The notes: generated by a model from the letters alone, not told the origin. A DNA stretch of 64,000 nt from Sapria himalayana (GCA_029783825.1 JAREIK010000500.1:2025001-2089000); one strand, 5' to 3'; positions 1-13,935 are shown, counted from the stretch's first letter. Program-made: numbers and translations.

Positions 1-1365
1 TGATACTATCCACTCCAAATTAACTTCAGAATTAGTATCATGACCCACAAAAAAGTATGTTATTAATTATAGGTATGCGTTTACTATCAAGACACTTCTC
101 TCTAGTGGCAAAAATGATATCTATACATATTATTCTTTCTCTAAAAGTATATCACAAATAGAGGATATACAACTTAGACATAAAAAATATTTTTCTTCAT
201 GATAACTTTAATAAAAATATGTATATGAAACAATAACATGTGTTTCAAAAAGTATAGCCAAGAATAATTTATAAGTTATAGAAAATATTATATAGCCCAA
301 AATAGTTACAGAGAATAATTTATGAGATTTTTACAGATAATTATCTCGTTTGATTTACAAATATGTATTATATATTTCTCTTTGTTTTTCTAAAAGAACT
401 CTGATAATACATGAGTTTACTAATTATGTATGTGGATAATTTTATGATTACGAGATAAAATAAGTTGCGAATCATTTAACTCAAAAAATACTGTCATTAT
501 CTAAATGAAAGATCTTAAAAAACTCAAATATTTTCTTGATATAATAATTACTTAATTAAAGAAAAATATTATTTTGTAATTTGTCACATGGAAGGTACAT
601 ACGTGATACTCTTATAAAAGTTAGATTTTGGGTTATGTTCCAACAAATATACTATTAATCCAAATATTAAATTTACTTTTGATATAATTCATACAGTTAA
701 TTCTAAAACTGATAGCAGAATCATACGAAAAATTAATTACCGAATTATTACTCGACCATATATAATACATGTAAATAGTATAGTTAATCATTTCCTAGAT
801 TTTCCTCAGCGAATCCACTTAGATATAATTTTTGCATAGTGATTTATGTGAAGAAGTCTCCAAGACCCAAGATCTATTTTAGCAATCAAAAGCATTTAAT
901 ATTAATTGAATATTCTAATGCGTGGTAAGTACTAGTTTACACCAAGGGGGATGTATAATAAAAATTTATATTTTTCTTAGATATAATTTTATCTCATAAA
1001 AAATTAAGAAACAAATATTTATTTTAAAATTAAATACAAAAATAAAGTTTAAGATGATAATGACTATTACTTGTGAAATAATTTAGATCCAACACCAATT
1101 CAAAGAGATCAATTATCAACCATCTTCTTCTACTACTCTTTACCATGATTAATCAAATAATAAGATATATAACCTCAAATTTAATATTTTATAAACATAT
1201 ATAATACATGAAGGTCGATAATAAAATATTTCCTCTTCATTGAGAAGATTTAGAATATAATCATTATTATAACATATCAAATAGCAGAACAACCAACAAA
1301 TATCTTTATAAAAACCTTAAAGAGCTCTAAGCTTACATGTATTTCTTCCAATCTTGGTACTATTA
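1..1365 (+). mobile_element. Ty1/copia remnant A: RT to RNase H, cut by window start
   Basis: Plus-strand copia polymerase debris is readable in pieces. At about 88-200 a block matches the start of RT (SLVAKM...LDIKN). At about 220-300 YMKQ and KILYSPK correspond to the usual YM.QPPGF and KSLYGLKQ. At 426-455 the active-site segment reads MYVDNFMITR, with the second Asp of YVDD changed to Asn. At 780-930 there is an RT/RNase H junction. At about 1,265-1,345 is the end of RNase H (YISNSRT...). Many stops and frameshifts interrupt it. It aligns along its length with the copy at 11.1-12.5 kb, so the two are relatives. No LTR is identifiable. Confidence 0.72.
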
Positions 1366-2370
1366 ACTTGTACACAATTTTAATGAGGAATATTGCAACT
1401 CTTTTTTATCTTATTATATTTTTTTTCTTTATATTATATTGATGAGAGCTTCTAACCTGTAGGATGCCCTAATAGGATTTTCTGATTATTTAAGGTAGTT
1501 TGTTATATGTTTTTACTTATTAAGTATTATTATTCTATTTCTCTTAGATTTCTATTACACACACACACACACACATAAAAGAAAAAAAAAATCTAGAAGT
1601 GAGGATTACTTTATAAACTACAAACACATTACTTAATAAAAATAATACAACAATAATGTAACTATAACATATGATAACTCACCATGATTCCAAAAGATTA
1701 TTGAAAAATTGAAGTGTCAAAAAAGTAGTTTGGTCAATCTAATTCACCTATCCCAACCAGATTTATATTATGGTCTAGGCTGGTCTGTCATTTCAGGTAG
1801 CAAAATGCTATTTTTAGATCTAGGCTTTTCTATTCTCTCGTATTCTCTCTAATTTAAAGAAAATTACCATGTTGCCAAGAAGAAAATTCAACTAGATTTC
1901 ATTTTTATATCTTATGTGCTAACCAGATACTTAACAAAATTTCCTCATGAGATTTTGAGAGAACCATAGATTAATTATTTCTCTTTCAAACTGGTTAAAC
2001 GAGATATCACCAACTAGCTTTAGGGAGCATTGAGATTGGTGCTTTGTTTTTATTTTGTTTTATTTTTTTTTTTTCAAGAGTTGTATGTGAATTTCTTATA
2101 TCTACAAAAGAACTATTATCTTTTTCCCTTGGTTTATATGCAAATAATCACTCATTAGCATGAAATACAAGATAATTATGTTTTTTTAGTGCATGTACAT
2201 TTAACATTAATAACTGAGTAAATTAATGAAAACTGCTTAGTAGGCATTGAGTACAATTAATAAGTCAAAACTTAACAAACAATTAGTTCAGGGATACAGG
2301 ATCAACAAAAAGTAAACAGAGCAAGAGTTCACACATGAATAGAGCAACCAAATAAAAGCACAAAGCTAAC
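1366..2370. other. AT-rich intronic spacer with a short AC microsatellite
   Basis: There is no coding signal that I can support. An (AC)n run lies at 1,557-1,575. By position this is intron downstream of the exon at 2,371-2,436. The part from about 2,230 to 2,370 is less repetitive and may be original intron sequence. Confidence 0.6.
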
Positions 2371-2436
2371 CGTAAGTCCCAGAACTTTAGTCCACCATGC
2401 CCAGCAGTGACTATGACATTTGAAGCTTCTTGATCA
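2371..2436 (-). CDS. WD40-repeat protein, internal exon (third of three seen)
   Basis: A 66-bp open stretch on the minus strand is bounded by a consensus acceptor (TTTTTTAG just above 2,436) and a GT donor (GTTAGC below 2,371). It starts by completing a serine codon and reads DQEASNVIVTAGHGGLKFWDL plus the first two bases of an Arg codon. GH...LKFWDLR is the end of a WD40 blade: GH turn, then the W-D dipeptide. I recall this phrase from a plant WD40 family related to TFIIIC subunit GTF3C2, which acts in RNA polymerase III initiation; the family name is from memory and unchecked. The phase fits the exon at 13,863 exactly (2 bases left over there, 1 base taken here). The next exon, expected to continue RDP..PLWDLNP, is not in 1-2,370, so the gene runs off the window. 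Confidence 0.8.
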
Positions 2437-2879
2437 CTAAAAAAGAGTTAGATTAATCATGACAATCTTTAAAAAAAATGATGAGCACTTTACCACAATA
2501 GCACAGGTCACAATATCACTTGAAAAAACGTATAAAACATGTACTGGAGAGCAAACCAAAAACCACAGGCCACAAGAAAAAAGATTGCAGTTTACCAAAA
2601 GAGCTTTTCTCAAACATTAATTTTAGAAATGAAGTTCACAAAAACATGTTGTCTTTCTGAAGATATTACGTGCATATTCTGCAGAACAAATTCATGATGT
2701 ATTATGGTTAGTAGTAATTCCCCAAATACCTTGGTGGACATGTGAACCAGCTGAATCCTAATTTTTACAAAAGCAGTAAAAATTAGATTCTAAAAATCAC
2801 TGTGTACAATACTTACTAAAATATTAAAATGGAATGCATAAAGCATTCATGAGAATCACAAAATTTATCATACTTATTG

Positions 2880-5160
2880 AAGTTGAAAAACTAAAAAATC
2901 TTAATTCATTCATGTATCATCATCTTCAAACAAGTTTTATCCCAATTTATTTATAATCTTATTCATTCATGCATCAACATAGAAAAACAAAAAAAAATTA
3001 ATTAAAAAAGATAAAATAATAAATCCGAATATCTTCAAACTAATGCGTACATATCATAAATACTTAATTAAAAATAAAGAAAAATGTTTTTAATTTTCTT
3101 AGCATTTTTAAAAAAATATCTATAATCAGATCGCTAGTAAACACATATTAAATTTATAAAATTATTCTAAAAATTCTCATATATGAAATGACAATAAATC
3201 TCGATATGATTCAACTGCTCATAATTAGTAAACCAGAAATAATGTGTCGAATTATATAACTATTATAGAAAATTATCATCAATATAAAAACTGATAAAAA
3301 ATTAACTCTATCAAAAATAATTGATTAACTAAAGCTTACTAATAATTGATATCATTGCATTGTACTTTGACATTCCACTTGATCTAAACACTAATATAAT
3401 ACTTTATTAGGAAATAAGATTGCATTAAAAAAAAATCAAATGATAGATAATTTTTCTACAATCACATAAGCGAAGCTAGAATATGAATAGGTCTTTAATC
3501 ACCTATGCTCATGTCTCTAAAAAAAAATATCATGACCTAAAACTCTCTTTACATATCTACTATTCCAAAATATTATATCTACATAAATCTATCAGAGAAA
3601 ATCTACAAAATAACTAATTATTCTAAAAATATATGTGATATCATATTTATTAGCTATTAGATAATTAAGTATTTCTATGATTCTCTTATATTTGAAAATA
3701 TCAATAAAAATATCAAAATTTATAGCAAAACTTACACCCATATCAAATATTGAGTTAATTAGTGGATATATTCTCTAAGAAAAAAAAATAATATCTCTCG
3801 AACAAGTAATTTCAATATCCAAAAAAAACTGAGCTACCCCAAATTATTTATTTAAAACTTAATTAATAAAAATAATTTCAATTGAGACATACTCAACTAA
3901 TTATCACAAATAATAAAAAATATCATTAATATATATTAATAATATCAAATAATCTCACTAGTCTAATTTAATAAAAACAAGAATAAATTGATACATATAT
4001 ATTAAAAACAAAGTAATAAATACAAAAAAGAAATGACTGAAACATATCTTATAAAATTATTTTAGGTTATATAAAGTATTATGCAATCACATAATCTACA
4101 CACTATACATGCATTATCTAGAATTGTAAAACTTGATGACTGCTACATAAATATCTCCTCATAAAGATCACAGACAATAAATATATTTCTCACATATACA
4201 TGATATATATTTTACTTGTGTAACACAAAAATACAAAATAATAATCGAATAGTAATAATCTTAATCATTACAAAAAATATTTTAATAATTCATATCATAA
4301 ATATATGTAAAACATCCTCACCAGAAACTTGGCCTTAAGCTAATCAACCTTCCTTTTATGTCTAGACTTTATCATATACACCTACTTACATTTCACTATA
4401 GGATTATTGAATATTTCACAATATGTTCACATATAATATTAGATGTAATTGTACTTAATTCATCCAACATAGCTCGTCGTCACCCTAAATAATTAAGGGT
4501 TTCAAAGAGTAACTAAAATCATACTACTATCAAAATAAGATAAATAAAATAAAATATATAATATCAAAAAGAAAATAGTCAAGTATCAATAACAAAGAAT
4601 ATTAGGTAGAATACATAATTAATTTATTTGGGCAAAATAAACAGAAGATTCAGTATACACTATAAATTGAATTACCTGATGTAACAGATGACTCGACTGA
4701 GAAATACGAAAAAAATACATATAATATATACATTTAGATTTAGATAATCAAATGTTCCAACCTTAATCTCATCTTTGGAACATTCACACCTTCTGCTTTA
4801 TAGTATACTCTCACTAGAAATCTCCTCCTAACTCATACCACAATAAACCTCAACAAAACCATGGTCCGACAAGACACTAAAAAATATCCAATTATTCTCT
4901 TCAAGATCAACAATAATAGTAATATTAAATACAAGAACAAGTTCAGTTGTCATTCTATGAGTGATAACTGTACAATGTAAAAAACCTATCACCATGATAT
5001 TTTACGGTGTTTTTTCTTGGATTGAGCCCATGAAAAATCAAAAATAGCATATCCTCAAAGAATGTCACATATCATACTTATAAGATTTTTTTTGTTCTCC
5101 AATAAGTAACACTTATATTCTTTCTGAGTATCAGAGTATTTTTATAAAATATACTTAATA
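2880..5160 (-). mobile_element. Ty1/copia remnant M1 (minus): RNase H to RT
   Basis: This is the same minus-strand family as at 15-16.6, 28.7-31.5 and 49.6-50.3 kb. RNase H lies near 3,330-3,500. The RT catalytic segment, read on the minus strand at about 3,890-3,960, is recognisable only by alignment to the copy at 16,018-16,080, where YVDDILVTRDN is intact; here the Asp pair is lost. The 4,440-4,480 stretch aligns with the start of RT in that copy. It is heavily decayed, with no open frame. It fills the 11.4-kb WD40-gene intron together with M2 and copia B. Confidence 0.6.
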
Positions 5161-7240
5161 ACATAAGTAGTTATCCTTTCTTTACTATGAGAAAGATATT
5201 GAACAAAAAAGATATACCATTTGCAATTTTTTTGTAGGCTATCACAATTATTTTTGCTTGTTGTAAAATGATATTTGATATATTATTTTGATTATTGAAT
5301 ATTATTATAATATTATTATTTATTATTTTAGAATTCTAAAATAATATCAAGGTGATACTCTAAGGACGATAAACCATATGGTTGAAGCTAATCATCACCA
5401 AAACTTTGACTATGATACAGAAGAGTTGGTGTAATAGATGACATGACAGACACATAATGATTACCATGATAGTCAAACAACAATTAGTTAACATTTATTT
5501 TTGGGCTAAAATTTAAATACAATCTGATGGAATAAAAAATCAATTGTCTTCAATCATACCACAACCTTAAAAAATAGATTGTCACTTAAATCCTCAAATC
5601 ACTAATTACCATAATACAAATATGTGACAACAATGATGTTATAGTTTAAATTGAATCTAGACTTCATAATATAAGTCATCTTCAAAATTGTAGTCTTCAG
5701 TTGCAACCTCCTTAAATAGGTTGCTATTTCATTTAGGTCGTAACTCCAATATCAAAGTAACAACATTGAACTCCATTCGATGTTCCAGCTTTATTTCAAA
5801 TATTACTCCATGAAACATGGTACGACTCATCAACAGATCTTCCAGTTTTAATCCAAGAGCAACTCCACAAAATATGGTGTGGTTTATCAGCAAATCTTTC
5901 AACTATTCTAATTTTAACACTACTTAATAGTTGTACTATTTTAGGCTAGTCACAACTGCACAGAACATGATGACGACTCCATAAAATATAGTTGCAACTC
6001 CTCAACAACGATTCTAATTTTAGTTTAGTTGTCACTCCACATAGCAAATGATAATTTTAGAATAAATATGAGTCAATTTTTCTATTTGATAAATACTTCT
6101 TCATCCTAATTTTAACACAACACCATTAGAATGTCTCTGTACCCACAATCATTGTCAAGTAATCAGCAACATTCTTTGTCATATTAATTTTTTTTAACTA
6201 AATTAACTTTTATTCAACTTACTCCCACATGAAATGGTAGTTAATATCAAATACTTTGTCCTTGCATAAAAAACTAGATTCCTTACTAGATAAATTATAA
6301 TTTGACTATCACATATGAGCTTTAGGTCGCTCCGAACATAATTATTAAATATGTACCTCAAATGTGCCTAAAACCCAGGCACTATGATGCCTAATGTTAA
6401 GACATTAGGCATCGTGTGAATGAATCACAAGGATTATAACTAATTCTCAGTTTAACCAAAAATAAATTATCAAATCAAGAATGAATGAATAATTTATCAT
6501 TAATTTAAATAACAAACAAAAAACAAGAAACAAAATAATAGATAAATAATAACTATATGTGATATGACTATTAACTCTCGAACCAATAACACATTAGTTT
6601 TAAATGAGAAGATAAATCACAAGGATTATAACTCGTATATATATGAAAAGAGATAATTGTCAGTAAAAATATTTCAAGCCAAACTATAGGTGACTACATT
6701 AGTCATATAATATCTTATATAATTTACAAACTAAATATGTTATTCTTCCATTACTCGAAAAAAAGATAGTTTCTCTATATGTACATATTACTTAAGATTA
6801 CAATGAAAAGATTTATTATTCATGTCTAAATAGCACATTGTTCATCTAAGAGATATTATCAACAATATAAATTTCTATGCTGAGGTAATAATAGCTACAC
6901 CTGACCAACCCACATGATAAATACATTTTATTACCTTGGGCATATAGTAACCAAAATAGATACACTTTATTATTTTGAGTATATCTTATCATGTATTAGA
7001 TAGATATCTGATCAAAATAAATACTCAAAAAAATATAAAAAAATAAATTAAATAATTTTTTTCTATAAAATAAAATTTGAAAATATACAAAATGATATTA
7101 AAAAAATGAGACATTTAATTGATAGAATAATTTGTGGTTAAAATTGCAACGCATTAAAAATAGTTTAGAACACATCTATCAAATAGAAGTGTCATATTCA
7201 TCTCAATTAAATATTTATTGTTTATTTTCACAATTACATT
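5160..7240. repeat. AT-rich repeat debris with a degenerate minisatellite and a small hairpin
   Basis: Between about 5,700 and 6,130 a loose tandem motif recurs: ACTCCATGAAACATGGT at about 5,804, ACTCCACAAAATATGGT at about 5,868, and related forms near 5,977 and 6,033, spaced about 55-105 bp apart. A perfect 12-bp inverted repeat with a 4-nt loop sits at 6,386-6,413 (GATGCCTAATGT / ACATTAGGCATC). Nothing coding was recognised. It may be the 5' part of a copia element. Confidence 0.4.
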
Positions 7241-9950
7241 AAGTAAGTTTGTCAGCACATAAAATTTTGTGTATGATTATATAATCAATACAGTATGTAG
7301 TATATCTTCAAAGATGTATTATAATACCATATAGAAACAAAGATAAAAAAAAACTTAATAAATCTCATACATGTTAACAACACATCTCATGCTTTTATAT
7401 AAAGAGATGATTAGTTGGCATAACTCACATGTCAAGTACTTTTATCAATAAAAAAAAATAAAGTTTATAATTATAATCTACAATACTCTCATCAAGCTTG
7501 TACATATAAGTCCAAATTATTAAGTTTGGATAAAAAAAATATAAATTAAGAACACTCCAAGACATTTTATGAAGACATCTTCTGACTAGTATGTTAATCT
7601 GAATATATATTGTAATAAAGATATTATCATAAATCTTATCCTAAGAAAGAAATAGTCATGTCAAGTGTCACTATCAATAACATAATAAATAATGTATAAC
7701 TATAATCTACAACACCCCATCAAGCTTATACATTCAAGTTCAAATCATTATAATTAGAAGAAAAAGTAAATTGAGCCATCTTTAAGGCCTTTAAGAAAAT
7801 ATTTTTTGGCTAGTTTATTATTTGAATATATATTGTAGTGATTGTCTCACTACCTAACCATCACAAAAAAGTATAGTAAGAGAGAAAAATAGATATTAAA
7901 TATCATCAAGTATTAGATTCAATATATCTTACAAATAATGATATTAACTACTCTAAATTATACTCATATATTGGATCTCTAAATAATTATTTTTTTACAT
8001 ATTTTTCCAAAAAACAAATATATTTCTGAGAAAAGTACAAAATCTTATGATTAACGTTAACCTCATCTCGATGCAGGTTGATGTCTAGCTTAAACTTGAA
8101 TATCCAGTTAATTATAAATACTCATTATCATGAAATGATATTTTAATTCTTGAAGATTTTTTCACATACCTCAAAATACAAAGAGATACGTCAAAGTAAA
8201 TATATCGAGGATAATCTAAGAAACAACTAACTATATAAATAACATATAATATATCTAATTGAATAATAATCAGATAATTAAATTTTCTTTTTATTCTCTA
8301 ATAAATAATTGAGTCAACTATCACGGCACGTGTAAACCAATTGAAGGGATTGTTAAATTTATGCTTCCTTATAGGCACGAATTTAGTCCTCATGAAATTA
8401 ATCTCTAAGCATAGGGACTCAATGATTGTTCGAGGTGCAAATCTAGCTCAAAAAATATCAAATTAAAAATAAAAAAGTAGTAGTCTACTAGATATATCCT
8501 ATCTAAAGTAACGTCATATATTTGATAAAAAAAAATCTATTAGAACACAACCTAAAAATTTAATTTGTTTGAGTATCAAGCACATACCCCATATGTGATA
8601 AGACAATATATTTCCTAGAATAAGTAGCCTCGAAATCAAAAAATATAATTGAGACTCACAATGTCCTTTATCTAAAAAGATGACCAAGGATACTCTTTTA
8701 TGTAGGTGATTCTCAATTTATTATCTCTCGTAATTAGGATATCATGCATCTATACAATAAGTAAAATCACCCTAGCATCAAGGCCCAACAAAAGAACAAC
8801 AAAAGTCCATAATACACTTTTGCAAATCAAAGTAATTATCTATAAAAACCTTGTAAACCAAACTCTCGATAACTACTTCAAGTCATAAAATATTTTCCAT
8901 AATCTAAAAAAATAAATATAATTGTAATGCTCGAAACTCGTGTTTGCTCCATATACACCTTCTAAAGATCACTGAAAAAGAATATATTTTCACGTCTAAT
9001 TAATATATCATCTACAGGTGTCATGCTGCAAGTGAAATGAAAATCAAAATTGAGATCATATTGATCATTGGAGAAAAAATGGACCGATAGCCCACTTTAT
9101 AAATCTAAGAGAATCCTCATCCAACAAGCCTCATATTAGTTCCATTTTCTTCCAATATAAATCATTTTTTCTCATCTAGATTGGTCTTCATAGAGAACAC
9201 TCACCTGAGATCAACAACAAACCTCCCCACGAGTCATAGTACCATTTCGTATGTTCCATTAGAACGAATGATATCTATCTCATTTATTATGACATGTTCC
9301 CATCATGGATAAGATAATATTTTAGAAAAAAGACATAAATATCCTGATATCATCAAGAGATGTGATAAAAAAATAATAAATACAAGAAAAAACTTATATG
9401 AAATTTGTTATTGAGTGCATAACTACAACTCTTATGTTCCTTCTAGAGAGTGATCATAAGATCAAAATCAGAAAAGTTAATAATAAGATCATCTGACTTT
9501 TTGATAAACTCATCTCTAATCTGAGCAGGTTATGCATGTCCCCTCCAAGTATAGACTCTAAGGTGTGAGTTGTTTGGTTTCACAATATTTGGCTTATCAT
9601 GAACATAAACTAGAGTAAACTTGTAGACTACTATGTCGTCTAAACTAGAGAAAGATTTTCTTTCCTAAAAATCTTAGCTCTCTCCCGACTCCATAAGATT
9701 TATATTTATTAGTACATGCAATAACTATATATGAGTGTTATCATATCTTGAACCTACAAATTCAGATGTAATTTTCAATTGACTCTCTCTCTTAGTTGAG
9801 TCTACATGAAACTATATAAAAGTATGATAGAGCAATAGGTTCTAATGTATCCTCTAGCCTTATGTGTTAATTTGTGTCTTTTCAGAGATATACCATGGAT
9901 AAATCACATCATTATAAAAATTCTAAGAAACAAGCTATGAATTTTTCTCT
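7240..9950 (-). mobile_element. Ty1/copia remnant M2 (minus)
   Basis: The minus strand at 8,705-8,770 reads a degraded RT active site, aligning to VYVDDILITRDN with the YVDD replaced by a stop and MHD. The 9,460-9,560 stretch aligns with 30,780-30,900 in copy M4, supporting a common family. Upstream and downstream parts are AT-rich and assigned only by continuity. The 8,706-8,888 plus-strand open frame is a shadow. Confidence 0.5.
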
Positions 9951-10666
9951 AAAATTAAAAATTAAAAAAGACACAATAGAAATAATAGAATAAAATATCC
10001 AGTTGATGAAGTAATTTGAATTAAACTAATATTTCCCCAAAAATACTTTATAACACTCCTACCAAATCAGAGTGTTCAAATTATCTCAATTAAATATTTA
10101 TTATTTTTTATAATTATGTCATTCTTAAGGACGAGTCAACATATAAAGTCTAATACAAAATATCATGATCCACACAATACATGCTAAATATGTCTAACAT
10201 AAACTCTAATGCAATATCATTCAATAATTTTTTTTATATTTTTATCAAATTTATTTTTTATTATTTTTTAAAATATTAAAAAAAAAAGAAAAAATATATG
10301 ATTTATCACGAAACAAAAAAAAAACTTATTTATATCATGAGCAAACATTTATAAAAGTAATCAAATAACTAAAGACTAAAGCATTCTAGTTGTATATTTA
10401 TTAAAATTTTATATATTTATATGCATCAAATCAAATGGGTTACTACTCACATTGAGCTAATATGCATTATAAAAAGTTATGAAATATTTTTCTAGTTGAT
10501 GTATCTCTTACTCTATAATAAATATACACTTAAAACTAGGATAAAATATTCTTAATTTGACCAATTAAAAAAATTAAGTTAACAATATATAAATAACTGG
10601 TCTAGCACACTCAAATAGTTATGAAAAAAACCTAACATAGGAAAAAAAAACACATAATCCATTATA

Positions 10667-11000
10667 CTCAGTCACAAAAGAAGTCTTCAGAGTCTTTTGA
10701 TTCTACAAATAAATATTTGATTTCACATGTTTAATAATACTCTCTTCATATTTAATCTTATGTTTCTTTTAGTGCTTCTCTTGATGGTGTTTGAGTAATC
10801 AAGTCTCCTTTTGAGATTGAGTATTGTAGGATAAATGATGATTCATTCTACTCAGTCCCAAAATATCAGATTCTACACACAAATATCCGATTTGACATGT
10901 TTTGTCATATATTCTCCATATTTTATCTTTTGTTTCTTTTAGTTCTTCTATTGATGATGTTGGAGCACTTAGGTCTCCATCTATGACATCATATTATCTA
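10667..11000. repeat. Direct duplication, period about 183 bp
   Basis: Two imperfect copies start with ACTCAGTC at about 10,667 and 10,850. Both contain TTGATTCTACA-like and TTTGTTTCTTTTAGT-like words followed by an AAGTCTCC/AGGTCTCC motif at matching offsets. The duplication lies upstream of the RT domain of copia remnant B. Confidence 0.55.
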
Positions 11001-12500
11001 GGAATGCATTAAGCCATAATGAAAAGATGTTTGTCTTTCATTCTGATGGGATTTAAGAACTAATATCATAACCTTCAAGAAAGTCTGATATTGGTAGCAT
11101 GGAGATATTCACTATGAAAATATGTCCTGATGAAAAGATTGGTGGTCTTAAAAGAAAAATTGTAGAGATGATTTTTACTCATATATTTTGTATGTAATAC
11201 CAAGACATTTTCTCTTTGGTGATCAAGATAGCCTCAATTAGAATTCTTATTTGTTTTGCAGCTAATCATAGTTAGAGGATAAACCAATTAAACATAAAAA
11301 ATATAATTATTCATAATAACCTTTAGAAAGATATGTATATGAAGCAACCACTTGAGTTTCTAGCAGAATAATCAGATAAAGTTTATTGATTACGAAAAAT
11401 ATTATATAACCTAAAATAATCAACGATAATTTTATTTATAAGATTTTCTTAGGTAATCATATCACATGGGTTATACAAGAATGCTATAGACTTTTCTTTA
11501 ATTTTTCGGATGATAACTAATGACAAAATAGTTGTATTGATTGTTAACATAGATAATATTCTGTTTATAGAAGATAACGAGTTAGAGTAACCAAGATACT
11601 TTATTGGTATTCTAATAATATTTTGTCTGTGTGAATGATATTTCGATAATATTTTAGAAATGTTATTTTTGATAAAAAATATTGAAAGATTCAATGATTT
11701 TATTAGTTAATAAATGACTTAATCTATGAAAGATATCATATTATCACAAAGAAAATATGTGTTTAATATTCTTGTACAAGTTGACCTTTTAGGATGTGCT
11801 CCAGTAGACTCTTATTAATTCAGATATTTCAATTTTAATATGACCTTCTAGTTAACTCTATTACTTATAAGATAATCATATTAAAGATTATCTATTTGAA
11901 TATTATTAAACTACATCCAATATGCACAATCAATATAATTAACCATTTCAAAAATTCTCTTAAACAATATAATTAACTATTTCTTTCAGTAATCATGAGC
12001 ACTCACAGTTTGCTAAAAACTCAAATTTGAGTTAGAATGTATCATGCACCAAGTGAATGTTAAAAATATGATTTTTTATTTTTATTTAAAGATAGACTTA
12101 TACTAGAAAAGCAAATGATATATAGTAATTTTGATATGTGGCACAAAAGCAAAGTTCAAAATTTAGATTACAGTCACTTATGAGATATTTTAGCTGTGAC
12201 ACTACCTGACACACTCGAATATCCACACTTTCTCCTACAACTCTTTATTATGATAATCATATAATGAGGTATATAATGTCCTAAACTAGTATTTTATGAA
12301 CAAATGAAATACATAAATTAATTATTTTTTTTCACTGAAAAAAATTCAAGATAAAATAATTACTACAACTTATATTTCAAATAGTAGAACAGTCATCAAA
12401 CATCTTCCCAAAGGTCTCAAAAATGCTCCAACTAATTCTTTTCTCCTCAACTTAATGTTCTAATCATTTACATACTAACTTAAAATAAAATGATACAATT
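10667..12500 (+). mobile_element. Ty1/copia remnant B: RT to RNase H
   Basis: This is a sister copy of remnant A. About 11,190-11,275 reads the RT start (DIFSLVIKIASIRILICFA). About 11,325-11,410 reads YMKQPLGF and KILYSLKQ. About 11,533-11,580 is the catalytic segment, reading LIVNIDNILFIEDNE where YVDD is expected. About 12,340-12,475 is the RNase H end (IITTTYISNSRT...). Stops and shifts are frequent. The part before RT contains a tandem duplication (listed separately). It is inserted in the 11.4-kb intron, antisense to the WD40 gene. Confidence 0.72.
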
Positions 12501-13484
12501 TTGAATTTACATATTATTTTCTTTGTATGCTTTTGATAATAGCGCTTGAATTGTAGGTTACCCCAATCAATTTTGTGCATGATCTAAGAGTATTTATTTT
12601 ATAGTTATATTGAATGATGTGATTTTATTTTATTTCCTATTTTGTGGTTTAGAATTCAAAAATAAAAAGCTATGACCAAAGAAACATGGGCATTATCAAA
12701 TTTTGAAGAAGAATAATGCACATGCCTATGTCATCAAGTTGTCATACTATATGTAGATTACCTTGACTTTTAATGTTACTAATAATTCTCTTTACTATCT
12801 ATCTAATGAACTATTACATTTGGATGATGAAACTAACTCGAGGACGAGTTCTTTTCCTAAGGAGAGAAATGATATTTATGAAAAAAACCTCATCATTAAT
12901 GTGGATGAATTTGAAAATATCTCATTTATATAAAATTAATAAGAAATTTGATAAGGTGTCATTTATGAAAAAATTAATAAAAAATTAAAAAAATTTTAGT
13001 TATTCAAATGTAAAATTATCATTAATGAATGAGTCTTTGAAATAGAATCTATTGGCTAATATTGTAATATATTGAGAATCAAATCAAATTATTATTTCAT
13101 AGTTTATTTTCTAAAGAAATTTTATTCATTTCTTTTTCTAAGACTTGTCGCATGTAAGACTCTTTCTTTTTCTAGCTATTCATGCAATAGAACCCCCTCC
13201 TTTTCAAGGATCTAAGTTTGCCATACACCACTTTTTTTCATCACCATCAACATGATATCCAAAGACTAGAAAAATTGTCATTCAAAAGTTCCGTAGCATT
13301 GTAATATTGGGACAAAACTAATATCAAATTACCTTGAGTATCAATTTTGATACATATTTTATCATCATGCAACTTATAATAATGAATATGCCCTATTACA
13401 AATTACTACCACAACAATGATGCTATAGAGAAAGTAGATGTCACACAAGATAAGTAGCAAGTATTTAAAAATATAAAACTAGTA
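12500..13484. other. Intronic AT-rich spacer
   Basis: No supported gene. A plus-strand open frame at 12,773-12,988 has AT-driven composition and no family resemblance. Confidence 0.5.
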
Positions 13485-13816
13485 TGGTAAAAATATCCCA
13501 CATGGAAAAATTCCAAAGAAAATATGATGTTTATATGATATGAGTTTACTCTCTCCCTTAAAGCTAGCATTTAGTGATGAGTTTAGTCCAAACTGATTTT
13601 CTAATATAGTAACAGAGCCTTATGGGACGCACACAAATATTCAATCCTACAAGATCTTTACACTCCAGATGTCCATCCTTGAGCATGAGGGGGCCGTGTT
13701 AAAAATTGTCCAACATAAAAATATTCCAAGTAAATTGTGATATTTACATGGTGTCGATTTCATTTCCCTTAGGGCTAGCTTTTGGAAAAAGTTCAGCAAA
13801 AGCCCATTTTAAAATA
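13485..13816 (+). mobile_element. TRIM-like miniature LTR element
   Basis: Two 120-122 bp direct repeats (13,485-13,606 and 13,697-13,816) flank only about 90 bp. Both begin TGNTAAAAAT, contain ATTCCAA(A/G), a GATATGAG/GGTGTCGA box, TCCCTTA(A/G) and GCTAGC, and end in TTTTCTAATA / TTTTAAAATA. Directly after the first repeat is TAGTAACAGAGCC, close to the initiator-Met tRNA primer site TGGTATCAGAGCC. Directly before the second is TGAGGGGGCCG, a polypurine-tract-like run. LTR, PBS, tiny interior, PPT, LTR is the TRIM layout. Flanking pentamers (TAGTA / AAGTT) match only partly. It lies within the WD40 intron, 46 bp from the donor. Confidence 0.72.
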
Positions 13817-13862
13817 AAGTTATTCAACAATTACATGAAGACAATAAAAAAGACATGCTTAC

Positions 13863-13935
13863 GAGCTAAATGGGGCCCATGCAACTGCTCTAATGGGAAC
13901 AGTGTCTGCCATAAAGGAAAGCAAAGGCCTTGTAT
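13863..13935 (-). CDS. WD40-repeat protein, internal exon (second of three seen)
   Basis: A 73-bp minus-strand exon lies between acceptor ATTTACAG (above 13,935) and donor GTAAGC (below 13,863). It begins with two bases of a split codon, then reads TRPLLSFMADTVPIRAVAWA and PFS, and ends two bases into the next codon. VPIRAVAWAP is the start of a WD40 blade (the V.W.P strand) and leads directly into VIVTAGHGGLKFWDLR in the exon at 2,371. The splice phase between the two exons agrees, separated by an intron of 11,426 bp. A TRIM-like retroelement ends 46 bp inside that intron. Plus-strand open frames over this spot are shadows. Confidence 0.82.
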
